Source: Gallionella sp. (GTDB taxonomy: Bacteria > Pseudomonadota > Gammaproteobacteria > Burkholderiales > Gallionellaceae). Taken from it: a stretch of 24,298 nt of DNA. Within the stretch, counting starts at the first letter, position 1. Each line of letters starts with the position of its first letter. Made by a program: the position numbers and the translations under genes. The stretch lies in NCBI GenBank assembly GCA_029850565.1, contig JARCRR010000076.1, positions 1 through 24,298 on the forward strand, read 5' to 3'. Of this stretch, positions 1 through 7,267 are shown piece by piece. The notes under the pieces were generated by a model, which worked only from the letters and a program-made list of their open reading frames with translations, was not told the origin of the DNA and did no database searches.

Positions 1-381
1 ATCTACCAGTTTCTGATCGTACTGCCGAATCAGAAAATCATAAGAGCGTTCGGGCAAGGCCACATCCACACCCAAAACACTCGGGTTTGCACGACTCATC
101 GTCTGAAAGAATCTTCCAAAGTGCGGATGCCATAATTCGTAGGGTTCTTTGAATGCCTTGAAAGACGACTCATCAATACCGACGATCACCACATCGTTTT
201 TGACCGATTGAGGGTAATTCGCCCGTAGGAAAGAAAACTGTTGGTCTAACAGCTTACGGCTGACTCTTTCGCCGACTTGAGAAAATGTCAGCAAGAAAGA
301 AATGAATAAGCACACGGCAAAACCAAGCGCGATCTTGGTTTTCTCATTCGCCAACTTATCTTTGAATTGATTGAGGGCCAT
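1..381 (-). CDS. CHASE2-domain sensor protein, N-terminal part (runs off window)
   Basis: The reading frame is open for 127 codons from ATG at 381 to the window edge, so only the N-terminus is visible. Residues 1-15 are charged and cytoplasmic. A hydrophobic segment at about 17-34 is a likely membrane anchor. The sequence after it, with the motif DVVIVGIDESSF at about residues 63-74 and GVDVALPE further on, matches the start of a CHASE2 extracytoplasmic sensory domain. CHASE2 proteins usually continue through more membrane helices into an adenylate/guanylate cyclase, kinase or GGDEF output domain, and which one is present here cannot be seen. The start lies 7 bp after the stop of the TPR lipoprotein gene, so the two are probably co-transcribed. 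No strong Shine-Dalgarno precedes it, which fits translational coupling. The ligand is unknown. Confidence 0.75.
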   Translation of the reverse strand, partial: MALNQFKDKLANEKTKIALGFAVCLFISFLLTFSQVGERVSRKLLDQQFSFLRANYPQSVKNDVVIVGIDESSFKAFKEPYELWHPHFGRFFQTMSRANPSVLGVDVALPERSYDFLIRQYDQKLVD

Positions 382-388
382 CGACAAA

Positions 389-1186
389 TCACTTCAACAA
401 CATGGATGCGACACGGGCGGCTCGATCACGATATTGCCCTGCCAGTTCAGTCCTGCCCAGCTTTTCATTCACTTGGGCCAGCAAATGCAAATCTTGGCGA
501 ATCTTTTCAGGCAAACCGAGCGTTTTATCGATGCTCAGCGCCTCGTCAAGAGAGGGTAAAGCTGCTTCGAAATCCTGCTTTAGCATTTTTGCCTGCCCCT
601 GTAGACGAAGCGCATTTGCGTATTCAATCTTCGATTCGCCCCGATTGGCCGAGACAGCACGCACACTCCAGTAAAGAGCCTGTTCAGAATCACCCGACTG
701 GATCGCGATGTTTGCTCGCAGATTCGCGATGACGGGATTAAGTTCGCAGCCTGATGTACATAGATCAACCGCCTTATCTGCCCAAGATGCGGCAGCAGGA
801 ATATCTCCCGCACGCAGACGGAGCAGACTGTATTGCACGGAGGCTGCCGCCATATGCTGTCCCTGATATTGAAGTGCCTTGTCTCTCAATATTTGATCCA
901 AATACCTCTGGGCAATGTCCGGCTTATTCAAAGCAATGTTCACTTTGGCCAGATTCAACAGATTGATCGCTACGCCGTCGATATTCTCGATGGCGACATC
1001 TATTTGGAGTGCGTTTCCGTACAACCCGGCCGCAGTTTGGTATTCACCGCGCATGAATGCCCTTTGGGCGCGCTGATTCAAATCGATGGCCTGCTCCTGA
1101 CGCGGACTTCTGACAACAGGTGCTTGCTGCCCGCATGCAGAGAGCAACAGGATGACGAGAAGAAGTAACGAGGTACGCTTAGTCAT
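389..1186 (-). CDS. TPR-repeat outer-membrane lipoprotein
   Basis: This encodes 265 residues starting with a lipoprotein signal peptide: a basic start, a leucine-rich core, and the lipobox LSAC with the acylated cysteine at residue 18. The +2 residue is Gly rather than Asp, which in enterobacterial sorting rules favours the outer membrane. The rest is helical with tetratricopeptide-like pairs. One covers about residues 33-64 (QRAFMRGEYQTAAGLYGNAL), and others lie around 66-105 and 190-260. TPR lipoproteins act as protein-protein scaffolds on the periplasmic face. The gene overlaps the upstream MCE gene by four bases (ATGA at 1183-1186) and is followed 7 bp later by the CHASE2 gene. This suggests a partner of the MCE protein and/or the sensor. 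No catalytic motif is seen, and the specific function is unknown. Confidence 0.8.
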   Translation of the reverse strand: MTKRTSLLLLVILLLSACGQQAPVVRSPRQEQAIDLNQRAQRAFMRGEYQTAAGLYGNALQIDVAIENIDGVAINLLNLAKVNIALNKPDIAQRYLDQILRDKALQYQGQHMAAASVQYSLLRLRAGDIPAAASWADKAVDLCTSGCELNPVIANLRANIAIQSGDSEQALYWSVRAVSANRGESKIEYANALRLQGQAKMLKQDFEAALPSLDEALSIDKTLGLPEKIRQDLHLLAQVNEKLGRTELAGQYRDRAARVASMLLK

Positions 1187-2136
1187 GGCTTGGCTGGTGG
1201 CGGAGCGACATAGCTATCGGCAGGAAGCGTAGTCTCTTCCGCTTTGGGAAAGAGATCGTTAAGTAGCCATGATTTCTGCACCCCCTTCAGGGTTTCCTGC
1301 CCATCCTGAACCAACGCATTGGTATTCCTGACCAAAGCGGGTATTTGGTCTGACGAATCTGCGGTCATGCGCTTGATGTCGACTGTTGCGGACTGCACGT
1401 TATCCAAAGTGGTATCGGCCTTGTTAACCAGCTTTGGGATAGCTTTATCCAAAGTCTCCAGGCTCGAATTGACTCGATCCATAGCCCGGTCGACTTTCAC
1501 ATAAACACCATCGAGCTTCTGATTGCCATTTCGAGCGAGATCATTGAATTCGCCCACCGTTTCCTTCAAGCCGCCGGTGACATGGGTCAGATTCTTCAAT
1601 ATTTGCTGCACATCGCCGCGCGGATTGTTGATCGATGTTGTGATCTGACGAACATCGGTCAGAATCGGTTGCAGTTGGCCAGCAAGACTTTCTGCTATCG
1701 AACCTGCATCTTGGCCACGTTCGAATTCAAGTACGCTGTTCTGGGTCACTTGGCGCATCTGTTGCTCGCCCGGAATGATCTCGACCACGCTCTCGCCGAC
1801 CAATGCCTCCTTGATCAACCGGGCTTTGGCATCTTGGCCTATGAGGTGGACATAATCGTTATCGAGTGTCAGTAGCACCTTGACCGTGGCATTGGATTGC
1901 ATGCTGATCGCTTGGACATTCCCCACCTTGAAACCGATGAACTTGACCGCCATGCCTTTGCTTAGGCCCTGCGCATTGGGCGCGAAGAAATAGATCGATG
2001 TGTTACGAACGAAATAATCCTGTTTGAATGCAATCAGTCCGGAGACCAGCACCAGAACAACGATTGCACCCCAAACAAAACGCGTGGTTTTCCGCTCTGT
2101 TTTCTGAAGTGTTAAATTGATATTGGGAAGTTTCAT
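1183..2136 (-). CDS. MCE/MlaD-family membrane-anchored lipid-transport protein
   Basis: This encodes 317 residues from ATG at 2136. An in-frame extension to 2190 would run through the end of the upstream gene and is less likely, since the ATG lies one base after that gene's stop. A single transmembrane anchor spans about residues 20-38. The MCE domain follows at about 43-120, with the characteristic stretch GLSKGMAVKFIGFKVGNV. From about 150 to 300 the chain is long and helical, rich in Asn, Asp and Thr heptad-like repeats, and it ends in a Pro/Ala tail. MCE proteins are the periplasmic substrate-binding parts of ABC systems that move phospholipids or other hydrophobic compounds between the membranes (Mla, Pqi, Yeb families). 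The long helical tail resembles that of Gram-negative MlaD homologues outside the short E. coli form. Its neighbours are a degenerate ATPase-like protein and a TPR lipoprotein. No permease is in view. Confidence 0.88.
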   Translation of the reverse strand: MKLPNINLTLQKTERKTTRFVWGAIVVLVLVSGLIAFKQDYFVRNTSIYFFAPNAQGLSKGMAVKFIGFKVGNVQAISMQSNATVKVLLTLDNDYVHLIGQDAKARLIKEALVGESVVEIIPGEQQMRQVTQNSVLEFERGQDAGSIAESLAGQLQPILTDVRQITTSINNPRGDVQQILKNLTHVTGGLKETVGEFNDLARNGNQKLDGVYVKVDRAMDRVNSSLETLDKAIPKLVNKADTTLDNVQSATVDIKRMTADSSDQIPALVRNTNALVQDGQETLKGVQKSWLLNDLFPKAEETTLPADSYVAPPPAKP

Positions 2137-2137
2137 T

Positions 2138-2692
2138 TTAAAGTTTGATGACCATCTGTCGAGGCTCCTCCAAATCACGATACTCATCAAAACTCAAGAG
2201 TACAGATGTTCGGAAAGGATAGTACAAACGAAAGACGCGATCGAATCGTGCGGTTTTCTGCAGTTCACGAGGTGAAAGACCTTCGTGAAGCGAGTCATAT
2301 ACCATCAACTCCGGAGCCATCAGCATGGCACGCACGAAGCTAACCAATTTTTTTTCATATAAAGTCAATTGGTCTGGCAATTTGAGTAACAGGGCTGACA
2401 AAGTCTTCTCATCACGCAATCCGCATTTATCGAACAGATTGATCACGGTCTCCTCGAGTTTCCCACCGACTTCGATGTCGTGATACTGAGCCGGAAGGGT
2501 TATATTCTCCCACACCCTAAGATTACTGATCAGACCACCGTAGTTGGCAACGATTGCAGAATTCGGATGCTCGGCAAGGACGTTCAGCACTTCTTTACGC
2601 TGGGCATCTGAACGGATGACCAAACAATAGGAATAGCCCGGCTTAAGCTGAGCTTGTGTGCCTTCTTCTCCATGCAAGCTCAATGTAAACAT
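2138..2692 (-). CDS. degenerate ABC-transporter ATPase-like protein (MlaF-like fold, catalytic motifs lost)
   Basis: This encodes 184 residues, against roughly 250-270 for a normal MlaF-type ATPase. The overall pattern of an ABC nucleotide-binding domain can be followed: a LKPG strand before the P-loop position, GGLISNLRVWENITLP at about 52-67 (compare the GxLFxxLTVxENVxLP region of MlaF), a signature-region helix, and LMVYDS at 129-134. The key residues are missing. The Walker A position (about 26-33) has no GxxGxGKS. The signature LSGGQ is LPDQLTLYE. The Walker B glutamate is Ser134. The switch histidine region reads LLSFDE. Loss across every motif without a frameshift suggests a maintained, non-hydrolysing protein rather than decay. 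It begins at the first ATG after an in-frame stop, has a weak Shine-Dalgarno, and lies one base upstream of the MCE gene. A regulatory or structural role in the MCE module is inferred. Confidence 0.7.
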   Translation of the reverse strand: MFTLSLHGEEGTQAQLKPGYSYCLVIRSDAQRKEVLNVLAEHPNSAIVANYGGLISNLRVWENITLPAQYHDIEVGGKLEETVINLFDKCGLRDEKTLSALLLKLPDQLTLYEKKLVSFVRAMLMAPELMVYDSLHEGLSPRELQKTARFDRVFRLYYPFRTSVLLSFDEYRDLEEPRQMVIKL

Positions 2693-2996
2693 GACATTTT
2701 ATTGAAAGACGGTATAAATAACTCGGGACATGTTATGCACGCTTGAACATCAACTACCGAATAACAGAATGTTAAATAGCTTAATCTAAACGTTTCAGGG
2801 CTCTGGTATTCTTCGAGACTCTAAAATCCGATCTGACATCCTTGATACCGCAAATCATAGCGAGCATTCCAAGAGTACCGATCAGTTTAAAGTAATCAAC
2901 CTTATCAAAGCACTATGACTGCCGCGATTATAACTGAGTAATGTATTCGCTAGCGCCACACGTATCGGTGTTTCCCACCCCAAATGAAGGTGAAAT
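2693..2996. promoter_or_regulatory. divergent intergenic region between the MCE module and ppsR
   Basis: This 304-bp region is visibly richer in A and T than its surroundings and must hold the promoters of both divergent units. Toward ppsR the best -10 candidate is TATAAC at 2929-2934. No good -35 lies at the right distance, so the call is weak. Toward the minus-strand genes I found no hexamer pair I would defend. The purine-rich AAGGTG at 2988-2993 is the ppsR ribosome binding site. Short open frames inside it (28 codons at 2781-2867 minus, 8 codons at 2915-2941 plus) lack support as genes. I see no strong hairpin or repeat. Confidence 0.45.
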
Positions 2997-3809
2997 ATGA
3001 GCACAAAACGCACGGCATTCTTCATCTCCGATCGCACCGGCATCACCGTTGAGAAGCTAGGTCGAAGCATGCTGAGTCAGTTCGATGGCATCGAGTTCAA
3101 TCAAATCACCCTGCCCTTCATCGATTCGCTTGAAAAAGCGCAAGATGCCTTCAAACGTATCAATGAGGCTGCGCTGGAAGATGGTCAGCGCCCTATCGTA
3201 TTCAGTACGTTGATCGTGCCTGAGATCCACGACATCATTGAGCAGAGCGATTCACTCATCCTCGATCTGTTCGAGAGCTTCATCGTCCCTATCGAGAACG
3301 AGTTAGGCATCAGATCTTCCCACGCCGTAGGACGAACTCATGAGACGGGCGTGCACTACAACGAACGTATGGATGCAGTGAATTACGCACTGAATCACGA
3401 CGATGGCGGCGTAACCAGAGACCTTGGGCGCGCGCAGATCATTCTTGTCGGCGTGTCGCGTTGCGGCAAATCACCCACCTCTTTATATTTGGCATTGCAA
3501 TTCGGCATTTTTGCGGCGAACTACCCGCTGGTGGCTGAAGATTTCGAGAACGGCTCCTTACCCGGCGCGGTCAAACCGCTCATCAAGAAACTGCACGGCC
3601 TCACCATCCAACCTGAGCGTCTGGCACAGATACGCTCTGAGCGCATGCCGAACAGTCGTTATGCGTCGTTAGAGAATTGTCAGAAAGAAGTGCGTCAGGC
3701 TGAAGAGATGATGCGCAAGGCAGGTATCCCGATGTTGGATGTGACTACCATCTCCGTGGAAGAGATCGCCACGACCTTGTTACACCTCACAGGATTGAAA
3801 CGTCACTAG
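2997..3809 (+). CDS. ppsR: PEP synthase regulatory protein (bifunctional kinase / pyrophosphorylase, DUF299)
   Basis: This encodes 270 residues, the normal length of the family. PSRP proteins inactivate phosphoenolpyruvate synthase by ADP-dependent phosphorylation of a threonine next to its catalytic histidine. They reactivate it by phosphate-dependent removal of that group, so they set the direction of flux at the PEP/pyruvate node. The N-terminal SDRTGITVE (11-19), the central RSSHAVGRTH (106-115) and the P-loop GVSRCGKS (152-159) are the family hallmarks and all look intact. The start at 2997 is preceded by AAGGTG. The usual partner gene ppsA is not next to it in this window: upstream is the intergenic region and the MCE module, and downstream is a convergent methyltransferase gene whose stop codon overlaps this one's (3806-3809). 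Confidence 0.95.
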   Translation: MSTKRTAFFISDRTGITVEKLGRSMLSQFDGIEFNQITLPFIDSLEKAQDAFKRINEAALEDGQRPIVFSTLIVPEIHDIIEQSDSLILDLFESFIVPIENELGIRSSHAVGRTHETGVHYNERMDAVNYALNHDDGGVTRDLGRAQIILVGVSRCGKSPTSLYLALQFGIFAANYPLVAEDFENGSLPGAVKPLIKKLHGLTIQPERLAQIRSERMPNSRYASLENCQKEVRQAEEMMRKAGIPMLDVTTISVEEIATTLLHLTGLKRH

Positions 3810-4591
3810 ATTCGCTGGCGTACCGCTTCGAACAAGCACACAGCAGCGGCGGCCGCCGCATTCAAGGACTCAACCTTGCCAGGCATCGGGATGATGAATC
3901 GTTCTTGCACGGCATCCTGCAAAGCAAGTGAAAGACCCGCTCCCTCGTTACCGATGGCGAACCCCAATTTTCCACGTAAGTTGCAGTTATAGAGCGAGCG
4001 ATCAGCTTGCAATGATGCTGCCAATATTTTCCCGGTGAATTCACGTGTGGCCCTGATGAGATCGACGCTCTCGTGAATGCTCAAAGAAAAATGCCCCCCC
4101 ATACCGGCACGTAGCACTTTAGGCGACCAAGCATCCGCACATCCAGATGACAGAAAAACTGAGTCGCAACCTGCTGCTGCCGCGCTACGCAGGATGGATC
4201 CAAGGTTGCCGGGGTCTTGTATGTCCTCCAGCAACAAGGTGAACTGGCATTGCGCAGATGAGATAGATGGTGTTGGAGTCTCGATCAAAGACAGCAGACC
4301 ATTCGGCGTCTTCAGTTCTGAGAGTTGCGCGAACAATGCATCGTCTAGTTGGGTGCGTGGAACTGCATCACACTCGGCCAACAAAGATTTGATTTCGGGA
4401 TTTTGAACGGCTTGCCCATTGATGAGCAGATGGGCAGGTTTGCAACCGGCATCAAGAAAAGCACGCAGTAGATGTGTTCCGTCGAGTAAGGTCTGCCCTG
4501 TTTCACCTCTCTCACGAGCAGATGAAGACAGCTTGAGCAGCGACTTGAAAAAGGGATTGTCGCGCGAGGTGATGCGCTTCAAGTCAGACAT
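3806..4591 (-). CDS. TrmH/SpoU-family RNA 2'-O-methyltransferase (RlmB-like)
   Basis: This encodes 261 residues. The N-terminal ~105 residues form the substrate-binding domain typical of RlmB/TsnR-type enzymes. The C-terminal half is the SPOUT catalytic domain with all three motifs. Motif 1 is DPGNLGSILRSA (126-137) with the conserved Arg135. Motif 2 is IGNEGAGLS (213-221). Motif 3 is PMPGKVESLNAAAA (235-248). The enzyme uses S-adenosylmethionine to methylate a ribose 2'-OH in rRNA or tRNA, and the exact target cannot be read from the sequence. It is the last gene of the ratA-to-methyltransferase run. Its start shares one base with the scpB stop (TGATG around 4589-4593), and its stop overlaps that of convergent ppsR. 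Confidence 0.88.
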   Translation of the reverse strand: MSDLKRITSRDNPFFKSLLKLSSSARERGETGQTLLDGTHLLRAFLDAGCKPAHLLINGQAVQNPEIKSLLAECDAVPRTQLDDALFAQLSELKTPNGLLSLIETPTPSISSAQCQFTLLLEDIQDPGNLGSILRSAAAAGCDSVFLSSGCADAWSPKVLRAGMGGHFSLSIHESVDLIRATREFTGKILAASLQADRSLYNCNLRGKLGFAIGNEGAGLSLALQDAVQERFIIPMPGKVESLNAAAAAAVCLFEAVRQRI

Positions 4592-5217
4592 CAGGCTTCG
4601 CTGTTACCGCTCTGGTCTAACAGACTCCCCATCTCTTCCAGCGCTGGCAATTCACTCAAGGTACGCAGATTGAGGTCATCCAGCAGTTGCTGAGTGGTGG
4701 CGAACAGTTCTGGCTTGCCCGGTGTGTCACGCGTACCGATGACCTCGATCCACGAACGACCTTCCAATGTCTTCAGAATTTGGGCTGAGACATTCACGCC
4801 GCGTATCTCTTCGATGTCGCCACGGGTAACGGGCTGGCGATAGGCGATGATCGCCAATGTCTCCATCACGGCTCGCGAGTAGCGTGGCGGTTTCTGCGGG
4901 TTGAGCTTGTCCAGATGGTCTTGCAGCTCAGGACGTGCGCGGAAACGCCAACCACTCGCAACGCGATTCAGTTCGATACCGCTATCTGCATATTTCTCGG
5001 CCAGTTGTGACAGCAACTCTTCGATGAATACTGTTTCCAGCGGAGCATCGCTCAAACGCTTCAATTCGGTGATGGATAAAGGCTCCTGCGACGACATCAA
5101 AGCCGCCTCGTACACGCGTTTGAGCAGCACGGTATCCACAGGGTGATCGATTTCAACGATGTCAGTGCCAGCGGTGTCTGTGGTTGCCAGTATCTGAGAT
5201 TCGGCATGATCAGTCAT
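4591..5217 (-). CDS. scpB: segregation and condensation protein B
   Basis: This encodes 208 residues. ScpB dimers bind ScpA and the SMC ATPase to form the bacterial condensin that compacts and resolves origins. Two winged-helix domains are recognisable, at about residues 30-95 and 108-180. The second holds the family signature, reading METLAIIAYRQPVTRGDIEE and continuing RGVNVSAQILKTL, with the RGTPG-like loop TRDTPGKPELFATT. The N-terminal ~28 residues and the C-terminal ~20 are acidic and probably disordered. The start overlaps the scpA stop by four bases (ATGA at 5214-5217), so the two subunits are translationally coupled in the usual scpA-scpB order. Confidence 0.95.
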   Translation of the reverse strand: MTDHAESQILATTDTAGTDIVEIDHPVDTVLLKRVYEAALMSSQEPLSITELKRLSDAPLETVFIEELLSQLAEKYADSGIELNRVASGWRFRARPELQDHLDKLNPQKPPRYSRAVMETLAIIAYRQPVTRGDIEEIRGVNVSAQILKTLEGRSWIEVIGTRDTPGKPELFATTQQLLDDLNLRTLSELPALEEMGSLLDQSGNSEA

Positions 5218-6050
5218 TTTGATTCCTCCTCGACAGTGATGGATCGACTGGTTCGGACATAGATGTTTCCCAACGATTCTGTTTGTGTGATCTCGACCAG
5301 GGTCTCTTTGGCCAATTCAAGGATGGCGATGAAGGTGACGACCAGCATCGGGATGCTCGCCTCGGCTTCGAACAAACTCTCGAAAGGGACGAAGTCGTGG
5401 TCACGCAACTGGCGCAGCACCTTGGTCATCTGCTCACGCACTGACAATTCCTCGCGACGTACCTTGTGATGTGCATGCACCTTGGCGCGCGTGAGCAAGG
5501 CCAGCCACGCGTTGCGCAGGTCTTCCACGCTCACATTCGGCAAGCGCTCGATGACGGCACGTTCGATCAATACTTGCACCAACTCGAAATCGCGCCCCGA
5601 CTGCGGTAGCTCATTCAAACGATGTGCCGCCAGCTTCATCTGCTCGTATTCAAGCAACTTACGCATCAACTCGGCACGTGGGTCTTCGGTGCTCTCCTCG
5701 CCATTTTCTTTAGGTGGACGCGGCAACAACATGCGAGATTTGATCTCGATCAGCACGGCCGCCATCAGCAGATATTCGGCCGCCAACTCCAAACGGTTGC
5801 TCTCCATCAACTCGATGTAACCCATATATTGCTGGGTGAGTTGCGCCATCGGAATGTCGAGCACGTCGAGATTGTGTTTGCGGATGAGATACAACAACAG
5901 ATCGAGCGGCCCCTGGAACGTGGCCAACACGACTTCCAGCGCATCCGGCGGGATGTACAAGTCCTGCGGCATCTCCATCATCGGCTGGCCGTGAACGTGC
6001 GCTACCGGATTGGTGATGAGCAGCGGTAGTTGTTGATCCGGTTCAGCCAT
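5214..6050 (-). CDS. scpA: segregation and condensation protein A (kleisin)
   Basis: This encodes 278 residues, a typical ScpA length. The N-terminal domain carries the signature around residues 42-75 (FQGPLDLLLYLIRKHNLDVL) followed by helices ending in EIKSRMLLPRP. This part binds the SMC neck. The middle linker is acidic and variable. The C-terminal winged helix (about 205-275) binds the SMC head and ScpB binds the linker. The first ~30 residues include MPQDLYIPPDAL, so a shorter start at an internal Met is possible. I keep ATG 6050 because it shares a base with the trpS stop (TAATG), the coupling pattern used throughout this run. Confidence 0.94.
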   Translation of the reverse strand: MAEPDQQLPLLITNPVAHVHGQPMMEMPQDLYIPPDALEVVLATFQGPLDLLLYLIRKHNLDVLDIPMAQLTQQYMGYIELMESNRLELAAEYLLMAAVLIEIKSRMLLPRPPKENGEESTEDPRAELMRKLLEYEQMKLAAHRLNELPQSGRDFELVQVLIERAVIERLPNVSVEDLRNAWLALLTRAKVHAHHKVRREELSVREQMTKVLRQLRDHDFVPFESLFEAEASIPMLVVTFIAILELAKETLVEITQTESLGNIYVRTSRSITVEEESK

Positions 6051-7252
6051 TATTTGTATTCCAGCCCCATCGCTTCGCGTACATCGCGCATGGTGTCCTG
6101 CGCCATCTTGCGTGCCTTCTCGTTGCCATCGGCGATGATGTTGCGCACCAAACTGGGATCGTCCAGATAGAGTTGGGCGCGTTCACGCATCGGCTTTTGT
6201 TCTTCCAACACAGCGGCGATGACAGGTTGCTTGCATTCGATACAGCCGATGCCCGCACTCGTACACCCTTGCTTAGCCCATTCCTTGGTGGCCTCGTTGG
6301 AATACACCTGATGCAATTGCCACACAGGGCATTTGTCGGGATTACCAGCATCGGTGCGGCGGATACGCGCCGGATCGGTCGGCATGGTGCGTATCTTCTT
6401 GCTCACCTCAGCCTCGTCTTCGCGCAGGCTGATGGTGTTGTTGTAGGACTTCGACATCTTCTGTCCGTCCAAACCCGGCATCTTGGATGCGGCAGTAAGC
6501 ATGGCTTGTGGCTCGGACAGGATCATCTTGCCACCGCCCTCAAGGTAGCCGAACAGACGCTCTCGGTCGCCATGGCTCAGATTCTGTTGTTCGTCGAGTA
6601 GCGCTTTAGCAGACTCCAAGGCTTCATCGTCACCCTGCTCTTGGAAACGTGTGCGCATCTCACTGTAAAGCTTGGCTTTCTTGCCGCCAAGCTTCTTGAT
6701 CGCAGCTTCAGCCTTCTCCTGAAAACCGATCTCTTTGCCGTAGATATGATTGAAGCGACGTGCGATCTCGCGCGTGAATTCGATATGCGGAACCTGGTCT
6801 TCGCCTACCGGCACTTGGGTAGCGCGATAAATGAGGATATCGGCGCTCTGCAACAACGGGTAGCCCAAGAAACCGTAAGTAGAAAGGTCTTTGCCAGACA
6901 GCTTCTCTTGCTGGTCTTTGTAGGTCGGCATACGTTCCAACCAACCCAGCGGCGTGATCATCGACAACAACAGATGAAGTTCGGCATGCTCGGGTACTTT
7001 GGACTGAATGAACAAGGTGGCATGCGCAGGATCGACACCCGCAGCCAACCAATCAACCACCATGTCCCACACAGACTGTTCGATGATCTGCGGATTGTCG
7101 TAATGGGTGGTCAGCGCATGCCAATCAGCCACGAAGAACAGGCACTCGAACTCATGCTGCATCTGCACCCAGTTCTTCAAAACACCGTGGTAATGCCCCA
7201 AGTGCAGACTACCGGTGGGACGCATCCCGGATAAGACTCGATCAGCAAACAT
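6050..7252 (-). CDS. trpS: tryptophanyl-tRNA synthetase with a four-Cys (probable Fe-S) motif
   Basis: This encodes 400 residues, longer than the ~330 of E. coli TrpRS. This class Ic enzyme charges tRNA-Trp. The HIGH motif is HLGH at 17-20 and the KMSKS motif is intact at 265-269. An extra, charged stretch at about 172-250 accounts for most of the length difference. After the KMSKS loop there are four cysteines, at 308, 330, 337 and 340, spaced C-x21-C-x6-C-x2-C. This closely resembles the C-x22-C-x6-C-x2-C site that binds a [4Fe-4S] cluster in Thermotoga maritima TrpRS. Cluster binding here is an inference. The gene sits 15 bp after the M50 protease gene and runs into scpA. No leader peptide or attenuator is visible. 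Confidence 0.97.
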   Translation of the reverse strand: MFADRVLSGMRPTGSLHLGHYHGVLKNWVQMQHEFECLFFVADWHALTTHYDNPQIIEQSVWDMVVDWLAAGVDPAHATLFIQSKVPEHAELHLLLSMITPLGWLERMPTYKDQQEKLSGKDLSTYGFLGYPLLQSADILIYRATQVPVGEDQVPHIEFTREIARRFNHIYGKEIGFQEKAEAAIKKLGGKKAKLYSEMRTRFQEQGDDEALESAKALLDEQQNLSHGDRERLFGYLEGGGKMILSEPQAMLTAASKMPGLDGQKMSKSYNNTISLREDEAEVSKKIRTMPTDPARIRRTDAGNPDKCPVWQLHQVYSNEATKEWAKQGCTSAGIGCIECKQPVIAAVLEEQKPMRERAQLYLDDPSLVRNIIADGNEKARKMAQDTMRDVREAMGLEYK

Positions 7253-7267
7253 AGCTCGACTTCACAA

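Noticed and set aside
2137..2190. N-terminal extension of the MCE protein from 2190
   Set aside because: It lies inside the upstream ATPase-like gene. ATG 2136 directly follows that gene's stop and gives the expected cytoplasmic tail plus anchor.
2781..2867. Minus-strand 28-codon ORF in the ppsR upstream region (the open frame extends upstream to about 2912 without a start)
   Set aside because: The translation looks mildly protein-like with a hydrophobic start, but there is no ribosome binding site at a proper distance and no recognisable family.
2915..2941. Eight-codon leader ORF on the plus strand upstream of ppsR
   Set aside because: No Shine-Dalgarno, no codon bias suggesting attenuation and no hairpin after it. 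Expected by chance.
6641..7234. Long plus-strand open frame of 197 codons opposite trpS
   Set aside because: It is antisense to a fully conserved TrpRS and its translation shows no domain. It arises from codon bias in the opposite strand.
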